From Vibrio neptunius (GTDB taxonomy: Bacteria > Pseudomonadota > Gammaproteobacteria > Enterobacterales > Vibrionaceae): 64,000 nt of DNA. A model generated the notes under the pieces. That model did no database searches. It saw only the letters and a program-made list of their open reading frames with translations, and was not told the origin of the DNA. Every line of letters starts with the position of its first letter. The stretch's first letter is position 1. The position numbers and the translations under genes are program-made. Location of the stretch: NCBI RefSeq assembly GCF_000967495.1, contig NZ_JXXU01000011.1:124001-188000 (forward strand), written 5' to 3'. This document shows positions 1-10,083 of the stretch, piece by piece.

Positions 1-95
1 TCAGTAGAGAGCTGAGTCAAATGCTCAACCCCACCATGCTCGACATCCGACACCAGATAGAGGTTTTAGACAAATCTAAATACCAACCCACATAA
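1..95 (+). CDS. C-terminal end of an unidentified protein (partial)
   Basis: A reading frame open at the left edge of the window runs for 31 codons (first full codon at position 3) and stops with TAA at 93-95. The tail is mixed hydrophilic and ends KSKYQPT. I do not recognise the family from so short a piece. It may be the 3' end of a gene whose body lies outside the window. The alternative is a chance open frame. No clear terminator follows, and the 96-229 stretch before the end of the next (opposite-strand) gene contains nothing I can name. Confidence 0.35.
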   Translation, partial: SRELSQMLNPTMLDIRHQIEVLDKSKYQPT

Positions 96-229
96 AATAT
101 ATTTTCGCCTAGAGAGAACTTTTGAACGGTTAAGTCTTGTGGGATCGTGTTGCCTGATTTGGTTTTAATAAGAATGACACCAGACCAAAAACCCGTTCGC
201 GCGACCTCTTTCCAGAGCTTTTGATAGTA

Positions 230-2704
230 TTATTTTTTATTTGTAACCCCGAGCAAATATTGAATAATCCGTTGGTGTTCAACAATGCCTTTAAATCGTG
301 ATTCATCATCAACCAATATCCAAGGCAATGGCGCTCTCATCAACAAGTCTTCCACGTCGGTTAAGGATGTGTGCCAAGACAGCAATGACTGAGGGGGAAG
401 CATCATACGATGAGCTGACTTATACCACATACTGCGCTCTTTACTGGTTTCATGATCGGTGCCCATACTTGGTGTCATATGAAGATTCAGCACAGCTCTA
501 TCAATAACACCAACACAATGTTGTGACTCAATCACTGGGACAATATTGATGTTCTCATTACTAAAATAAATATGTATCAAGGAAAGGGGCTCGCCTGGGT
601 CAATGTGGGGGACTTGTTCCGTCATCAGTTCTGCAATAGTCCCTGCGTTGCCTTTTACCACCTCACTGCTTTTTGGTAGCAGGCAATAGTCCTTGGCAAC
701 TCTCAACGCTTCAATTGGCAATGGCTTGGAAAAATAATATCCCTGAATGCAATCCACACCCAAACTTCGCAACGTTGCGTATTCATCCCTTGTTTCAACG
801 CCCTCTGCCACTACCTTGAGTTTTAGTTTCTGAGCTAGTTGAATAATGGTGGTCACAACATGATATTGCCGACTAGCAAGGCGAATACCTTGGACAAAGC
901 TTCGATCAATCTTCAACACATCAAAGTAGCTTTTGTTGAGATAGTCAAAAGACGCAAATCCTGTACCAAAATCGTCGACTGCGATAGAAACTCCGGCTTG
1001 TCGAATAGCGGCGAGCAACTTTTCCTGATAACTGTCCCCATCAAAATAAGCACTCTCGGTAAACTCAATCGTCAATTTATCGGGAGCGATGCCACTTTGA
1101 TCAATCAACTGAGCACTATGTCGAAGTATCTCGGCAATATCTCGTTTTGAATTGAAAGAGCGATTGACAGACAGACCGACATGCTCCCCAAACAGTTGTT
1201 GAAGCTCAGGTAACACAGACATGGCTTTTCGGTTAACAACATCATCCAAGCTGACAATCAGATCAAGGTCTTCAACAACATTGATAAGCTCTTGTGTTGA
1301 AGCGTTCGCCGCTTCATTGGCAGGAAAACGACACAATGCCTCAAATTTATCGATTCGACTCTTTTTAATATCGATAATTGGTTGGAAATAGACCTCTATT
1401 GTCTCTGCGGATATACTTTGTTCAACCCAATTCTCTAGCCTTTTTTTACGCTCCACTTGCTCGTGGATCTCACGATCATAGAACGCAATTCTCTTGCTTT
1501 CTCCTGAATGTAGCTCCAACAATGACTGCAAAGCATGAGACAAAAGTTGTTTAGGCGATTTAGCATCTGAGTGCAGTACTGATACCCCTGTGAGACCGAA
1601 TTTTAGCGCTTGAGCAACCGTTCCCTGAGCATGTTTGAAACTGTGAAAAAAAGCCTTTATCGTCTTCCTGATGGAACGAACATTCTCATTACCCTGCGAG
1701 TTTTCGACGTTCAATGTCACCGCAAAGCGTCCATCACCGATATAGCTGGCATAAGGAACCAAGACATTTTCTGCAATATAGCTTGCGAACTGACGTTTAA
1801 TCTCTTTCTCATTCGCCAACGGAAACTGCGGTTGCAACGCCAACATTATCAGCAAACCTTCACCTTGGTTATCCCCATACTCCTGCTCTAACTGCTCTAA
1901 AAAGCGCTCAGGGGATGGTAATTGAGTCAGTAAATCAACGCCGCCCGTTTCTCGGTCGTCAATTCGGTGCAGCTGATCAGATAGGTCTGCGCAAAGCCCC
2001 AAAAAGTATGATTCTCCATTTCCCGGTTCAATCTTATGAATAGTGAGTTCTTGAGGGAAAACTGAGTTGTCTGCTTTTTTGGTAAGCATAGGACCACTCC
2101 AGTGACCATGCCGTTCAATGCTGTGCCAAAGGTCACGGTAATAATCTGCGCTAAGTTTTTCTGCGTTCAGAATATTGGTTTTTAACCCTTGAATATCCTC
2201 CAGCTGGTGGCCTGTAATTCGCTCAAAATGACGATTGCATGCAAGGATTCGGGTTTCTGAATCTGTCACTAACACGCCATGATGTTTGTTCTCAAAAACA
2301 GAGTAAAAAATATCCGCTGCCTCCATTCTCGATGGAATAACCAAACAAGGTGTTACCGCTCCTTTTAGCAAAAACTCACTTTCTGCTTCGATGGTGAATT
2401 CTACGTAAGTGAACAAGCTATTGGGAGTCAGCAAACAGCAGTGAAATGAATGCGTTTTGTCGGAAGCCAAGGCTGACTTAAACATAGTGCGAACCATCCG
2501 ACGCTGAGTCGTCGGTAGCAGCTTGAGCAACTCCTTGGCTGAAATGGTGAGCTTTTGACAGCCAAAAAGCTGTTTCATCGCTTCAGGCTCACAGCTAAAC
2601 TCTTGAGTAATAAGGTCTAACTGCCAAGTGTAGGTCCGGTATTTTCGCTGACGACTGGCAGAAACACACTCTGTTACAGCTAGGTCCGCATCTGTGCCAT
2701 GCAT
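230..2704 (-). CDS. PAS-GGDEF(degenerate)-EAL-CBS cyclic-di-GMP phosphodiesterase
   Basis: This is a predicted cytoplasmic c-di-GMP phosphodiesterase of about 824 residues. The order is an N-terminal unassigned region, a PAS domain (about 130-245), a GGDEF domain whose signature has become IGDGRF so cyclase activity is unlikely, a complete EAL domain (about 425-680) and a C-terminal CBS pair (about 700-824). The EAL part keeps the residues expected for Mg-dependent hydrolysis: FEALCRF, DDFGTG, the LKIDRSFV lysine, the AEGVE glutamate and the QGYYFSKP glutamine. No membrane segment is evident. I chose ATG 2704 because GAGGTGG lies just upstream; a TTG 15 nt earlier extends the frame but has no such site. 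It is transcribed divergently from ygiQ. The domain call is firm; the signal sensed by PAS/CBS (the latter often binds adenine nucleotides) is inference. Confidence 0.88.
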   Translation of the reverse strand: MHGTDADLAVTECVSASRQRKYRTYTWQLDLITQEFSCEPEAMKQLFGCQKLTISAKELLKLLPTTQRRMVRTMFKSALASDKTHSFHCCLLTPNSLFTYVEFTIEAESEFLLKGAVTPCLVIPSRMEAADIFYSVFENKHHGVLVTDSETRILACNRHFERITGHQLEDIQGLKTNILNAEKLSADYYRDLWHSIERHGHWSGPMLTKKADNSVFPQELTIHKIEPGNGESYFLGLCADLSDQLHRIDDRETGGVDLLTQLPSPERFLEQLEQEYGDNQGEGLLIMLALQPQFPLANEKEIKRQFASYIAENVLVPYASYIGDGRFAVTLNVENSQGNENVRSIRKTIKAFFHSFKHAQGTVAQALKFGLTGVSVLHSDAKSPKQLLSHALQSLLELHSGESKRIAFYDREIHEQVERKKRLENWVEQSISAETIEVYFQPIIDIKKSRIDKFEALCRFPANEAANASTQELINVVEDLDLIVSLDDVVNRKAMSVLPELQQLFGEHVGLSVNRSFNSKRDIAEILRHSAQLIDQSGIAPDKLTIEFTESAYFDGDSYQEKLLAAIRQAGVSIAVDDFGTGFASFDYLNKSYFDVLKIDRSFVQGIRLASRQYHVVTTIIQLAQKLKLKVVAEGVETRDEYATLRSLGVDCIQGYYFSKPLPIEALRVAKDYCLLPKSSEVVKGNAGTIAELMTEQVPHIDPGEPLSLIHIYFSNENINIVPVIESQHCVGVIDRAVLNLHMTPSMGTDHETSKERSMWYKSAHRMMLPPQSLLSWHTSLTDVEDLLMRAPLPWILVDDESRFKGIVEHQRIIQYLLGVTNKK

Positions 2705-2882
2705 AAGCACCCACCTCAAGTTTAATATTCATCACCACCCTATAATATTAGCTCCATATGACAGCGTAATCCGTTATATAGCTAACACAACTAAAAACAA
2801 CCAGATGCATAACTAATAGGACTTCCATTAGGCATAAAAAACCTAGGGATATGTAGAGGTAGATAGTCCGCTCTCAAGCCGC

Positions 2883-2888
2883 TATAAT
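2883..2888 (+). promoter_or_regulatory. Candidate -10 element for ygiQ
   Basis: A perfect TATAAT lies 28 nt before the ygiQ start. A poor -35 match (TAGATA at 2860-2865) sits 17 bp upstream of it. It is in the 212-nt divergent gap between the EAL gene and ygiQ. Assigned by eye only. Confidence 0.35.
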
Positions 2889-2916
2889 TCGCGCTCCGTG
2901 GAACAGAGAACAAAAT

Positions 2917-5196
2917 ATGTACAGCAATATCACCCCTATTCATGAGCACAAAAAATACTGGGCAGAATGCTTTGGTAATGCGCCTTTTCTCCCAACAAGT
3001 CGTGAGGAAATGGATGCCCTAGGATGGGACAGCTGTGACATTATTATCGTCACTGGCGATGCGTACGTCGATCACCCAAGTTTTGGTATGGCAATCATCG
3101 GTCGCCTGCTTGAAGCTCAAGGGTTTCGTGTGGGGATCATTGCGCAGCCTGAATGGCACAATAAAGAGGCTTTCACTCAGTTAGGTCGACCCAATCTGTT
3201 CTTCGGCATCACCGCTGGCAACATGGACTCAATGATCAACCGCTATACCGCTGATCGTAAGCTGCGTCATGATGATGCGTACACACCTAACAATGAAGGC
3301 GGTAAACGTCCTGATCGGGCCACATTGGTCTATTCACAGCGCTGTCGTGAAGCCTATAAAGGTGTTCCGCTTGTGCTAGGTGGTATCGAAGCTAGCTTAC
3401 GTCGCTTAGCTCACTACGATTACTGGTCAGATAAAGTTCGTCGCTCTATTTTGTTTGATGCAAAAGCAGATATCCTACTATTTGGTAACGCAGAGCGCGC
3501 ACTGGTTGAAGTTGCTCACCGACTGGCTGATGGCGAAGAAATTGGTACAATGACTAACATTCGCGGTACCGTTGTCAGCCTGCCAGCAGAGCCAGAAGGC
3601 TACAAAATTATTGACTCTTCACGTATTGAAAAACCGCGTAAAGAAGCTTTTATCCCACCAAACCCATATGCAGTAGAAGAGCAGTGTGACACCAAGGCGA
3701 AAACTGAAGAGCCTGAAGCGAAACCTATCGCTATTCGCCCTTCTCGTCATGATGCTGCAACAACTGCGGTTCGTATCCCGCATTTTGAAAAGCTGAATAA
3801 TGACCGAATTCTCTATGCTCATGCCAGCCGTATTATGCACCTTGAGACTAACCCCTATTCTGGTCGCGCATTAATTCAACGTCACGGTGATCGTGAACTT
3901 TGGGTTAACCAAGCTCCGATTCCTCTCTCAACGGAAGAGATGGATTACGTTTTCGGCCTGCCCTACGCACGCGTACCACACCCGAAATATGGTAAAGCCA
4001 AGATTCCTGCTTACGACATGATCAAAACCTCCGTGAACATTATGCGTGGCTGTTTTGGTGGCTGTTCTTTCTGTTCTATTACTGAGCACGAAGGTCGTAT
4101 CATCCAAAACCGTTCTCAAGAGTCGATCATTAACGAGCTTGAAGAGATCCGAGACAAAGTACCTGGCTTCACTGGTACCATTTCCGATCTTGGTGGTCCA
4201 ACTGCAAACATGTACCGACTCGGTTGTAGCGATCCGAAAGCTGAAGCAAACTGTCGTCGTCCATCATGTGTTTTTCCGGGGATCTGTAACAAGCTGAACA
4301 CCGACCACAAGCACACTATCGATTTGTATCGCGCAGCACGTAAAGTGGAAGGTGTGAAAAAAGTGATGATAGCTTCTGGCGTTCGTTACGATTTGGCCAT
4401 CGAATCACCTGAGTACGTTAAAGAGCTAGTGACTCACCATGTTGGCGGTTATCTGAAGATTGCACCAGAGCATACAGAAAAAGGTCCACTAAACCTAATG
4501 ATGAAGCCTGGCATGGGCACTTACGATCGTTTCAAAGAAATGTTTGAAAAGTACAGTGCAGAAGCAGGTAAGAAACAGTATCTGATCCCTTACTTCATCT
4601 CCGCGCACCCGGGCACCGAAGATGAAGACATGCTGAACTTAGCGCTATGGCTCAAGAACAACGACTTCGAGTGTGATCAGGTACAAAACTTCTACCCATC
4701 ACCAATGTGTAACGCCACATCGATGTACTATTCGGAAACCAATCCGCTCAAGCGTGTTAAGTACAAACAACGTGAAGAAGTGCCAGTAGCGAAAGGAGAG
4801 CGCCAGCGCCGCTTGCATAAAGCTCTACTGCGTTACCATGATCCAGCTAACTGGCCTTTGATTCGCGAGGCGCTCATCAGCATGGGCAAAAAACACTTAA
4901 TTGGTGACAAACAGAGCTGTCTGGTACCAGCAGAAGATAGTGAAGCCCAGACTCCCGCTCAGCGTAGAAAGTCTGGTCGTCATGGCTCAAACCGTTTCGC
5001 GACTAAACACACAAAAAGTCAGCCAGGATTTGAAAAGATGAACGGCTCTGGCCAGAAAAAGCCAAGCAATAGCCGCAACTCAGGCAATAGTGGCAAGCCA
5101 ACCGGTGGGAGAATTGGTAAGTCGGGTGGTCAAGGAAACAATAAGCCCCCAGCAGGTGGAAAACCTGCATCAGGACGTAAACCGAAACGCAGATAA
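2917..5196 (+). CDS. ygiQ: YgiQ family radical SAM protein
   Basis: This 759-residue protein belongs to the UPF0313/YgiQ radical SAM family. The N-terminal region starts with the family-typical segment leading to a [13 protein letters not shown] motif. The cluster-binding cysteines C379, C383 and C386 (CxxxCxxC) are intact, so a 4Fe-4S/SAM radical reaction is expected; the substrate is not established for the family. The last about 100 residues are a low-complexity, Lys/Arg/Gly/Ser-rich tail (residues about 655-759) that could contact nucleic acid or be disordered. It is a single gene with its own -10 and a strong hairpin terminator. The frame is full length, unlike some relatives that are split. 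Confidence 0.93.
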   Translation: MYSNITPIHEHKKYWAECFGNAPFLPTSREEMDALGWDSCDIIIVTGDAYVDHPSFGMAIIGRLLEAQGFRVGIIAQPEWHNKEAFTQLGRPNLFFGITAGNMDSMINRYTADRKLRHDDAYTPNNEGGKRPDRATLVYSQRCREAYKGVPLVLGGIEASLRRLAHYDYWSDKVRRSILFDAKADILLFGNAERALVEVAHRLADGEEIGTMTNIRGTVVSLPAEPEGYKIIDSSRIEKPRKEAFIPPNPYAVEEQCDTKAKTEEPEAKPIAIRPSRHDAATTAVRIPHFEKLNNDRILYAHASRIMHLETNPYSGRALIQRHGDRELWVNQAPIPLSTEEMDYVFGLPYARVPHPKYGKAKIPAYDMIKTSVNIMRGCFGGCSFCSITEHEGRIIQNRSQESIINELEEIRDKVPGFTGTISDLGGPTANMYRLGCSDPKAEANCRRPSCVFPGICNKLNTDHKHTIDLYRAARKVEGVKKVMIASGVRYDLAIESPEYVKELVTHHVGGYLKIAPEHTEKGPLNLMMKPGMGTYDRFKEMFEKYSAEAGKKQYLIPYFISAHPGTEDEDMLNLALWLKNNDFECDQVQNFYPSPMCNATSMYYSETNPLKRVKYKQREEVPVAKGERQRRLHKALLRYHDPANWPLIREALISMGKKHLIGDKQSCLVPAEDSEAQTPAQRRKSGRHGSNRFATKHTKSQPGFEKMNGSGQKKPSNSRNSGNSGKPTGGRIGKSGGQGNNKPPAGGKPASGRKPKRR

Positions 5197-5219
5197 CCGA
5201 TAGGTTCTCAAGTTTTTTG

Positions 5220-5248
5220 AAATCGCAGCTCAAGCTGCGATTTTTGTT
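5220..5248 (+). terminator. Rho-independent terminator after ygiQ
   Basis: An 11-bp perfect stem (AAATCGCAGCT / AGCTGCGATTT) is followed by TTTGTTT. It lies 23 nt after the ygiQ stop. Confidence 0.8.
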
Positions 5249-5363
5249 TCTCTGTAGAACCTTTAACTCACCCACTAAAGATAAATCTATTAATTATTTG
5301 CGCCTTGGTTCATAGGCTCCATACTTAGTTCATTGGAATCCAACTCCCGATGGAGAGATCGAG

Positions 5364-7376
5364 ATGAACGTTCGGCTGTCCCATGCCCTCTATATGGGCT
5401 TCTCAATAATCATCATCACCACTCTGATTTTAGCTTTCATCGTTTGGTCTCTTGTTAACAAATCTGCCACCGTTTCACAGGAAATAGAGTCTGATGACGT
5501 ACCCGGCGTGTTGGCCTATTTCAACGTACTAGATGCAATTGGGAACCTACAAACTAACGCTCTGGAATATCTTAATGGCGATGCAGGACAACGCAATGCT
5601 TTTGAAGCGAATGCTAATGAATTCCAGAAACACTATTCGCAATTGCGCTCTCTAGAATCAGCCAAAGCGTCTGATATAAATAAAATGGATCGCATCATAG
5701 GCTTAGCGAATCAATACATAGACCAAGTCAATCAAAACGTTTTCACTAAATACAACCCTGCCGATGAACAACAAGCGATCCAGAAAATAAACCGACTGAC
5801 TAAAGACGTCGGTGCTCCATTAGAAGAGCTACTCGATAAGTTGGCAGATAAACGTTTTACCGAAGCTTACAAAAGCACCAACCTGAGCCGTTCTCTCAAT
5901 CAGGATTTGCCCAGTATCCGCTATTACCTTGAGCTTGTTGACGAAGCTGGCGATATGATCGCTACGCTCAATGCCTACATTATGGGTGATCCTGCCGCAC
6001 GTGAAACATTTAACAACGATGCCGGTGCCTTTGCCGATTATTTAGATAAGCTTCGTCCTTTAGAGCCAGACCCTCAAGCATCCAGTCAAATCGATGAGGT
6101 GGAGCAGTATTACTACGATATTATCCGCATCGCACAAGAAGTGTTTGATGGGTATGATCCTTCAGGAAAACAATCAGCAAACGCATTGGTGGGTGAACTA
6201 AAACAATCCATTATCTTGCCGCTTGAAACCTTGCTCAATACATCCGCCACCGAAGAAACCAGCGACTCGATTAAAGCGCTAGCAGAATTGAATGACAACA
6301 TGTCGACTATTATCCTATGGCTAACCGTAAACGTCATAGCAGTGTTAGTAGTAAGCGTTGTCGTAGCTTGGGGCCTATCGAACATGATCCGTCAAAGACT
6401 GGACGTGATTGCTGCAAAAGCAAAATCCATCGCCGATGGTGATCTATCAGAGCCGCCAATCAACGAAACCAATAAAGACGAATTGGGCGAACTTGCACGA
6501 GCCATTGACGCTATGCAGCAATCGCTTAGAAGTGTGTTATCTAACATCACGAGTGTTGCCTCAGAAGTTGCCAGTAACACACAAATGGTCGAGGACACGA
6601 GTAAACTTGTTGCTTCTGGTATTGAAGAACAAGCAGACAAAGCCACACTGATCGCTAGCGCCGTTGAAGAAATGACTGTCACTGTCAATCGGGTCGCTGA
6701 TCAAAGTACTGACGCGGCTGAAAGTTCGCGTCAAGCTGGCGAAGAAGCGACCAACGGTGGTAGGTTGATGCAAGAGACCGTAACTGGCATGAATAGGATA
6801 GCCGAAGTTGTTAACGAAACGGCGGAAACGGTCGACAGTTTAGGTAAACGCGGAGAAGAGATCGGTAACGTAATCAAAGTCATCAATGACATCGCCGAAC
6901 AAACCAACTTGCTCGCGCTCAATGCAGCCATTGAAGCGGCACGAGCTGGTGAACTTGGTCGAGGATTTGCCGTCGTTGCTGATGAGGTTCGAAGTTTAGC
7001 GGAGAGAACCTCAAAAGCGACAGAAGAAGTTGGCGGTTTGATCAGCTCAATTCAAAATGAAACTCGTCAAGCTGTTGAGCGCATGAGTGAAGGAACTCAC
7101 TTGGTCGCAGAAGGCGTGACCCAGTCTAATTCTGCCGGTGATGCCCTGACGCAAATTGTGTCACGTGCTCAAGACGTCAACAAGATGATCGATATGATCG
7201 CGACAGCAGGTAACGAACAAGCCACTGCTGCACAGGAAATGTCACGTGATATCAATACGATAAGCCAAATTGCCGACAACTCAGTACGCACCACTCAAGA
7301 TGGCGCTCAGGCAGTTAGCCAACTTTATCGAAAAGTAGAAGAGTTGGAACAAGTTGTCGCACGGTTCAGGCTTTAG
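5364..7376 (+). CDS. Methyl-accepting chemotaxis protein with duplicated helical sensor
   Basis: This is a 670-residue transmembrane chemoreceptor. TM1 is about residues 8-30, a large periplasmic helical domain spans 38-300, TM2 is about 314-337, then HAMP and a cytoplasmic signalling domain carrying the MCP hairpin-tip signature ([19 protein letters not shown]). The periplasmic part contains two related halves, about 46-160 and 182-295. They share matching landmarks ([12 protein letters not shown] / [26 protein letters not shown] / [21 protein letters not shown] / LPLETLL). This recalls the helical bimodular (HBM) ligand domain, which in characterised receptors binds organic acids; the ligand here is not readable. 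It has its own RBS (GGAGAG) and is monocistronic. Confidence 0.93.
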   Translation: MNVRLSHALYMGFSIIIITTLILAFIVWSLVNKSATVSQEIESDDVPGVLAYFNVLDAIGNLQTNALEYLNGDAGQRNAFEANANEFQKHYSQLRSLESAKASDINKMDRIIGLANQYIDQVNQNVFTKYNPADEQQAIQKINRLTKDVGAPLEELLDKLADKRFTEAYKSTNLSRSLNQDLPSIRYYLELVDEAGDMIATLNAYIMGDPAARETFNNDAGAFADYLDKLRPLEPDPQASSQIDEVEQYYYDIIRIAQEVFDGYDPSGKQSANALVGELKQSIILPLETLLNTSATEETSDSIKALAELNDNMSTIILWLTVNVIAVLVVSVVVAWGLSNMIRQRLDVIAAKAKSIADGDLSEPPINETNKDELGELARAIDAMQQSLRSVLSNITSVASEVASNTQMVEDTSKLVASGIEEQADKATLIASAVEEMTVTVNRVADQSTDAAESSRQAGEEATNGGRLMQETVTGMNRIAEVVNETAETVDSLGKRGEEIGNVIKVINDIAEQTNLLALNAAIEAARAGELGRGFAVVADEVRSLAERTSKATEEVGGLISSIQNETRQAVERMSEGTHLVAEGVTQSNSAGDALTQIVSRAQDVNKMIDMIATAGNEQATAAQEMSRDINTISQIADNSVRTTQDGAQAVSQLYRKVEELEQVVARFRL

Positions 7377-7381
7377 ACAAT

Positions 7382-7413
7382 AAAAAAGCTTAGCCTCACT
7401 GGCTAAGCTTTTA
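7382..7413. terminator. Bidirectional terminator between mcp and serC
   Basis: The stem AAAAGCTTAGCC / GGCTAAGCTTTT has a TCACT loop and is flanked by A- and T-rich arms. It serves the two convergent genes ending at 7376 and 7429. Confidence 0.8.
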
Positions 7414-7428
7414 CTTTCTATCTCCGGA

Positions 7429-8511
7429 TTACGCGTTTGACGCTTCAAATTCCTTCATAAATTCAACCAGAGCTTTTACACCTTCTACAGGCATTGCATT
7501 GTAAATGGAAGCACGCATACCACCAACAGCGCGATGACCTTTCAACGACACCAGCCCTTGTTGCTCTGCCTGCTCGATGAACAACGCATCTAACTCTGGC
7601 TTAGCCAACTGAAAAGGTACGTTCATACGTGAACGGTTCTGTTGATGTACATTGTTCTCATAAAAATCAGAGCTATCGATGTAGTCGTAAAGCATCGCTG
7701 CTTTCTCGCGATTAACCTGCTCGATAGAGGCAACCCCGCCTTGATCTTTCAACCACTTGAACACCAAGCCAGACAAGTACCATGCGAAAGTCGGGGGCGT
7801 GTTGAACATAGAGTCTTTTTCTGCCAAAGTTTTGTAATTTATAAAACTTGGTAGAAGCTCATGTGCAAGATCGAGCAAGTCATCACGGACGATGGCGATA
7901 CAAATCCCAGCTGGACCAATGTTCTTTTGCGCACCGGCGTAAATAACGCCATATTGAGAAACATCTATCTCTCGTGAAAGGATGTTGGAAGACATATCTG
8001 CGACGATGGGTTTGTCAGTCTTTGGCAAGTCGGAGATTTCAACACCATCGATGGTTTCGTTTGGGCAAAAATGTACATAAGCCGCTTGAGGGTCAATCTT
8101 CCAATCTGACGTGTCTGCGACCGCTAATTGGCCATCTTTTGTAATTTTGGCACTGAAAACATCTACTTCGCAATATTTTCGGGCTTCTTTGATTGCGCTC
8201 TCAGCCCAATAGCCAGCGTCGATATATGTTGCTTTTGTCGCTTGGCCTAACAGGTTCAGAGGAACAGCCGCAAATTGAGCACGTGCCCCACCCTGACAAA
8301 ACAAAACCTTATAGTTATCTGGAATATTGAGCAACTCACGAAGATCTTGTTCAGCCTCTTCCGCTACCTTGATGAATTCTTTGCTTCTATGGCTAATTTC
8401 CATCACGGATGTTCCCAGCCCATTCCACTCAATGAATTCAGCCTGTGCTTTTTCCATTACAGCTCTAGGCAGACCTGCTGGCCCTGCACTAAAGTTATAA
8501 ACATTGTCCAT
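7429..8511 (-). CDS. serC: Phosphoserine aminotransferase
   Basis: SerC is the PLP-dependent enzyme converting 3-phosphohydroxypyruvate plus glutamate to O-phosphoserine in serine biosynthesis. It also acts on the 4-phosphohydroxythreonine precursor of pyridoxal phosphate. The 360-residue length is the family norm. The N-terminus [11 protein letters not shown] and the PLP lysine K196 in [11 protein letters not shown] are clear. The start ATG 8511 needs no adjustment. It stands alone between two hairpin terminators. Confidence 0.97.
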   Translation of the reverse strand: MDNVYNFSAGPAGLPRAVMEKAQAEFIEWNGLGTSVMEISHRSKEFIKVAEEAEQDLRELLNIPDNYKVLFCQGGARAQFAAVPLNLLGQATKATYIDAGYWAESAIKEARKYCEVDVFSAKITKDGQLAVADTSDWKIDPQAAYVHFCPNETIDGVEISDLPKTDKPIVADMSSNILSREIDVSQYGVIYAGAQKNIGPAGICIAIVRDDLLDLAHELLPSFINYKTLAEKDSMFNTPPTFAWYLSGLVFKWLKDQGGVASIEQVNREKAAMLYDYIDSSDFYENNVHQQNRSRMNVPFQLAKPELDALFIEQAEQQGLVSLKGHRAVGGMRASIYNAMPVEGVKALVEFMKEFEASNA

Positions 8512-8586
8512 TTCGAGTTTCCTTGCTCACACTTCAATAGAGATTGACAGGATTAATAACACGTTTTCGTACGTATAAAAAGCAAC

Positions 8587-8612
8587 AAAAGAGGTCTTAA
8601 GACCTCCTTTTC
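8587..8612. terminator. Hairpin between serC and the DUF945 gene
   Basis: The fully palindromic GAGGTCTTAAGACCTC is flanked by AAAA and CTTTT. It is the likely terminator of the minus-strand DUF945 gene that stops at 8636. Confidence 0.65.
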
Positions 8613-8635
8613 ATGCCAATGTTAGAAAAACTAAC

Positions 8636-9904
8636 TTATGGTTGCATCATTGCAGGAAGCAAGATTGCCATCAAAGGAATCTTCTGACCATTTTCAAAGA
8701 CCAGATTACCATCTTTTAATTCAGCACGAATTTGATAGCCTTTGTCATCTTGGCTGATAAACTCCATCGCCATCGCTTCATCGATACCTTGTTTGATAAA
8801 CGGGTACTGCTCAACTAAGCCGTTAGAAAAAAAGGTGTCAAGGTTACCCGTCAATGCAGGTAGAATCATAGCCGGATTCTGTGTGACGTTGCTGGTTCCT
8901 TCTGGCACGGTAATTTTCCATGTACTCTCAAATTGACCATTCTCATCCAAAGTGACCGCCATCTTGTTCATTGAAAGATAGAAACCTTTCGAAAACAATG
9001 TCTCAACATCAGGAATCGCAGCTTGGACGTCAGCCGCTGTCAGAACTGGGTTGTTCTGATACATATTCACCAACTGTTCAAAAGAGTGACTGTCTAAATC
9101 ACCAAATTCTAGATCCACAATGAGATTATCTGCTTCACCTTCCGGCATAAGTAGTTTAGCCGCACTCACAACATGCTGACTATTCACACGTTTTGAAGCA
9201 TCATCAAGAGAAGAAGAAAATTTGTACTGTCCGCTTTTCATTGTAAAAAGTGGGGTTTGACCTGAATCGAATACTGACATATCTGCAATATTGATTTCCT
9301 GCTCCCCCAGCCAGAAGCTATTTTGCTTCCTTCCCTGACCTGAGCCAGTCATATTGGAAAGCAGCATCTTCTCGCCAGTATTAAAATCAATCTCAACTGA
9401 GGGAATATTAAGGTCATAGCTTACTTCACCAAGCACAGTAACGTGGCCTTTCAATGTAGAAGGCGTAACAGACACCATTGCGCCGCCATCACCTTCCATC
9501 GATTGATGCCAATTATCCATCGCTAGTGTGTAGTCAGTATTTCCGTTTAACTGAGTGATCGTTGTTAATGTTAGAGGGAAAGTTTCGACATTGTCTAAGG
9601 TCGACGTCGCTTTCAGACTAATCAATCCATGACTGACATGGCTGTTGACCAAAAATTCAGCAGGCAGACCGTCAATTTCAAGTTGGCTAGCAAGTTCAGG
9701 GTCCGCAACGGTGTATCGAGTTTGCACCTCAGATGAAAGGTAACCACGTTCGTAGGAAACGATTTCAGCTTTCAAAGAGCCACTATTAAGATGGGCAATA
9801 CCATCACTAATAACGTGATGCCCAATTTGGCCAACAGCCAACGGCCAACAAAAAGCCAGAGAGATGGCGCCACCAATAGCGCCGTATTTTTTCAACTGAT
9901 GCAT
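8636..9904 (-). CDS. YdgA family protein (DUF945)
   Basis: This 422-residue protein of the YdgA/DUF945 family has an N-terminal hydrophobic segment (about residues 7-25) that anchors or exports it. The remainder is beta-rich and predicted periplasmic. The family has no settled biochemical function. I chose ATG 9904 (MHQLKKYGAIGG), giving a normal signal-anchor; the longest frame adds 16 polar residues ahead of it with no better RBS. It is monocistronic and divergent from the sensor kinase at 10084. Confidence 0.75.
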   Translation of the reverse strand: MHQLKKYGAIGGAISLAFCWPLAVGQIGHHVISDGIAHLNSGSLKAEIVSYERGYLSSEVQTRYTVADPELASQLEIDGLPAEFLVNSHVSHGLISLKATSTLDNVETFPLTLTTITQLNGNTDYTLAMDNWHQSMEGDGGAMVSVTPSTLKGHVTVLGEVSYDLNIPSVEIDFNTGEKMLLSNMTGSGQGRKQNSFWLGEQEINIADMSVFDSGQTPLFTMKSGQYKFSSSLDDASKRVNSQHVVSAAKLLMPEGEADNLIVDLEFGDLDSHSFEQLVNMYQNNPVLTAADVQAAIPDVETLFSKGFYLSMNKMAVTLDENGQFESTWKITVPEGTSNVTQNPAMILPALTGNLDTFFSNGLVEQYPFIKQGIDEAMAMEFISQDDKGYQIRAELKDGNLVFENGQKIPLMAILLPAMMQP

Positions 9905-10083
9905 GTATTTATCTTCACTTAGGTATTTATTGCAGTTTACACCAAAAAACATTGAGTTAAATCAGACTATTGGCTTTATTAATAAATCGTAGGGGAATCT
10001 AAAACCTGTGTCTCAGTCAATCTGACAATTCCTTGATAGAGTGAAATCAGATCAGTGGGTTAATAAAGAGACAAACGGAAATC

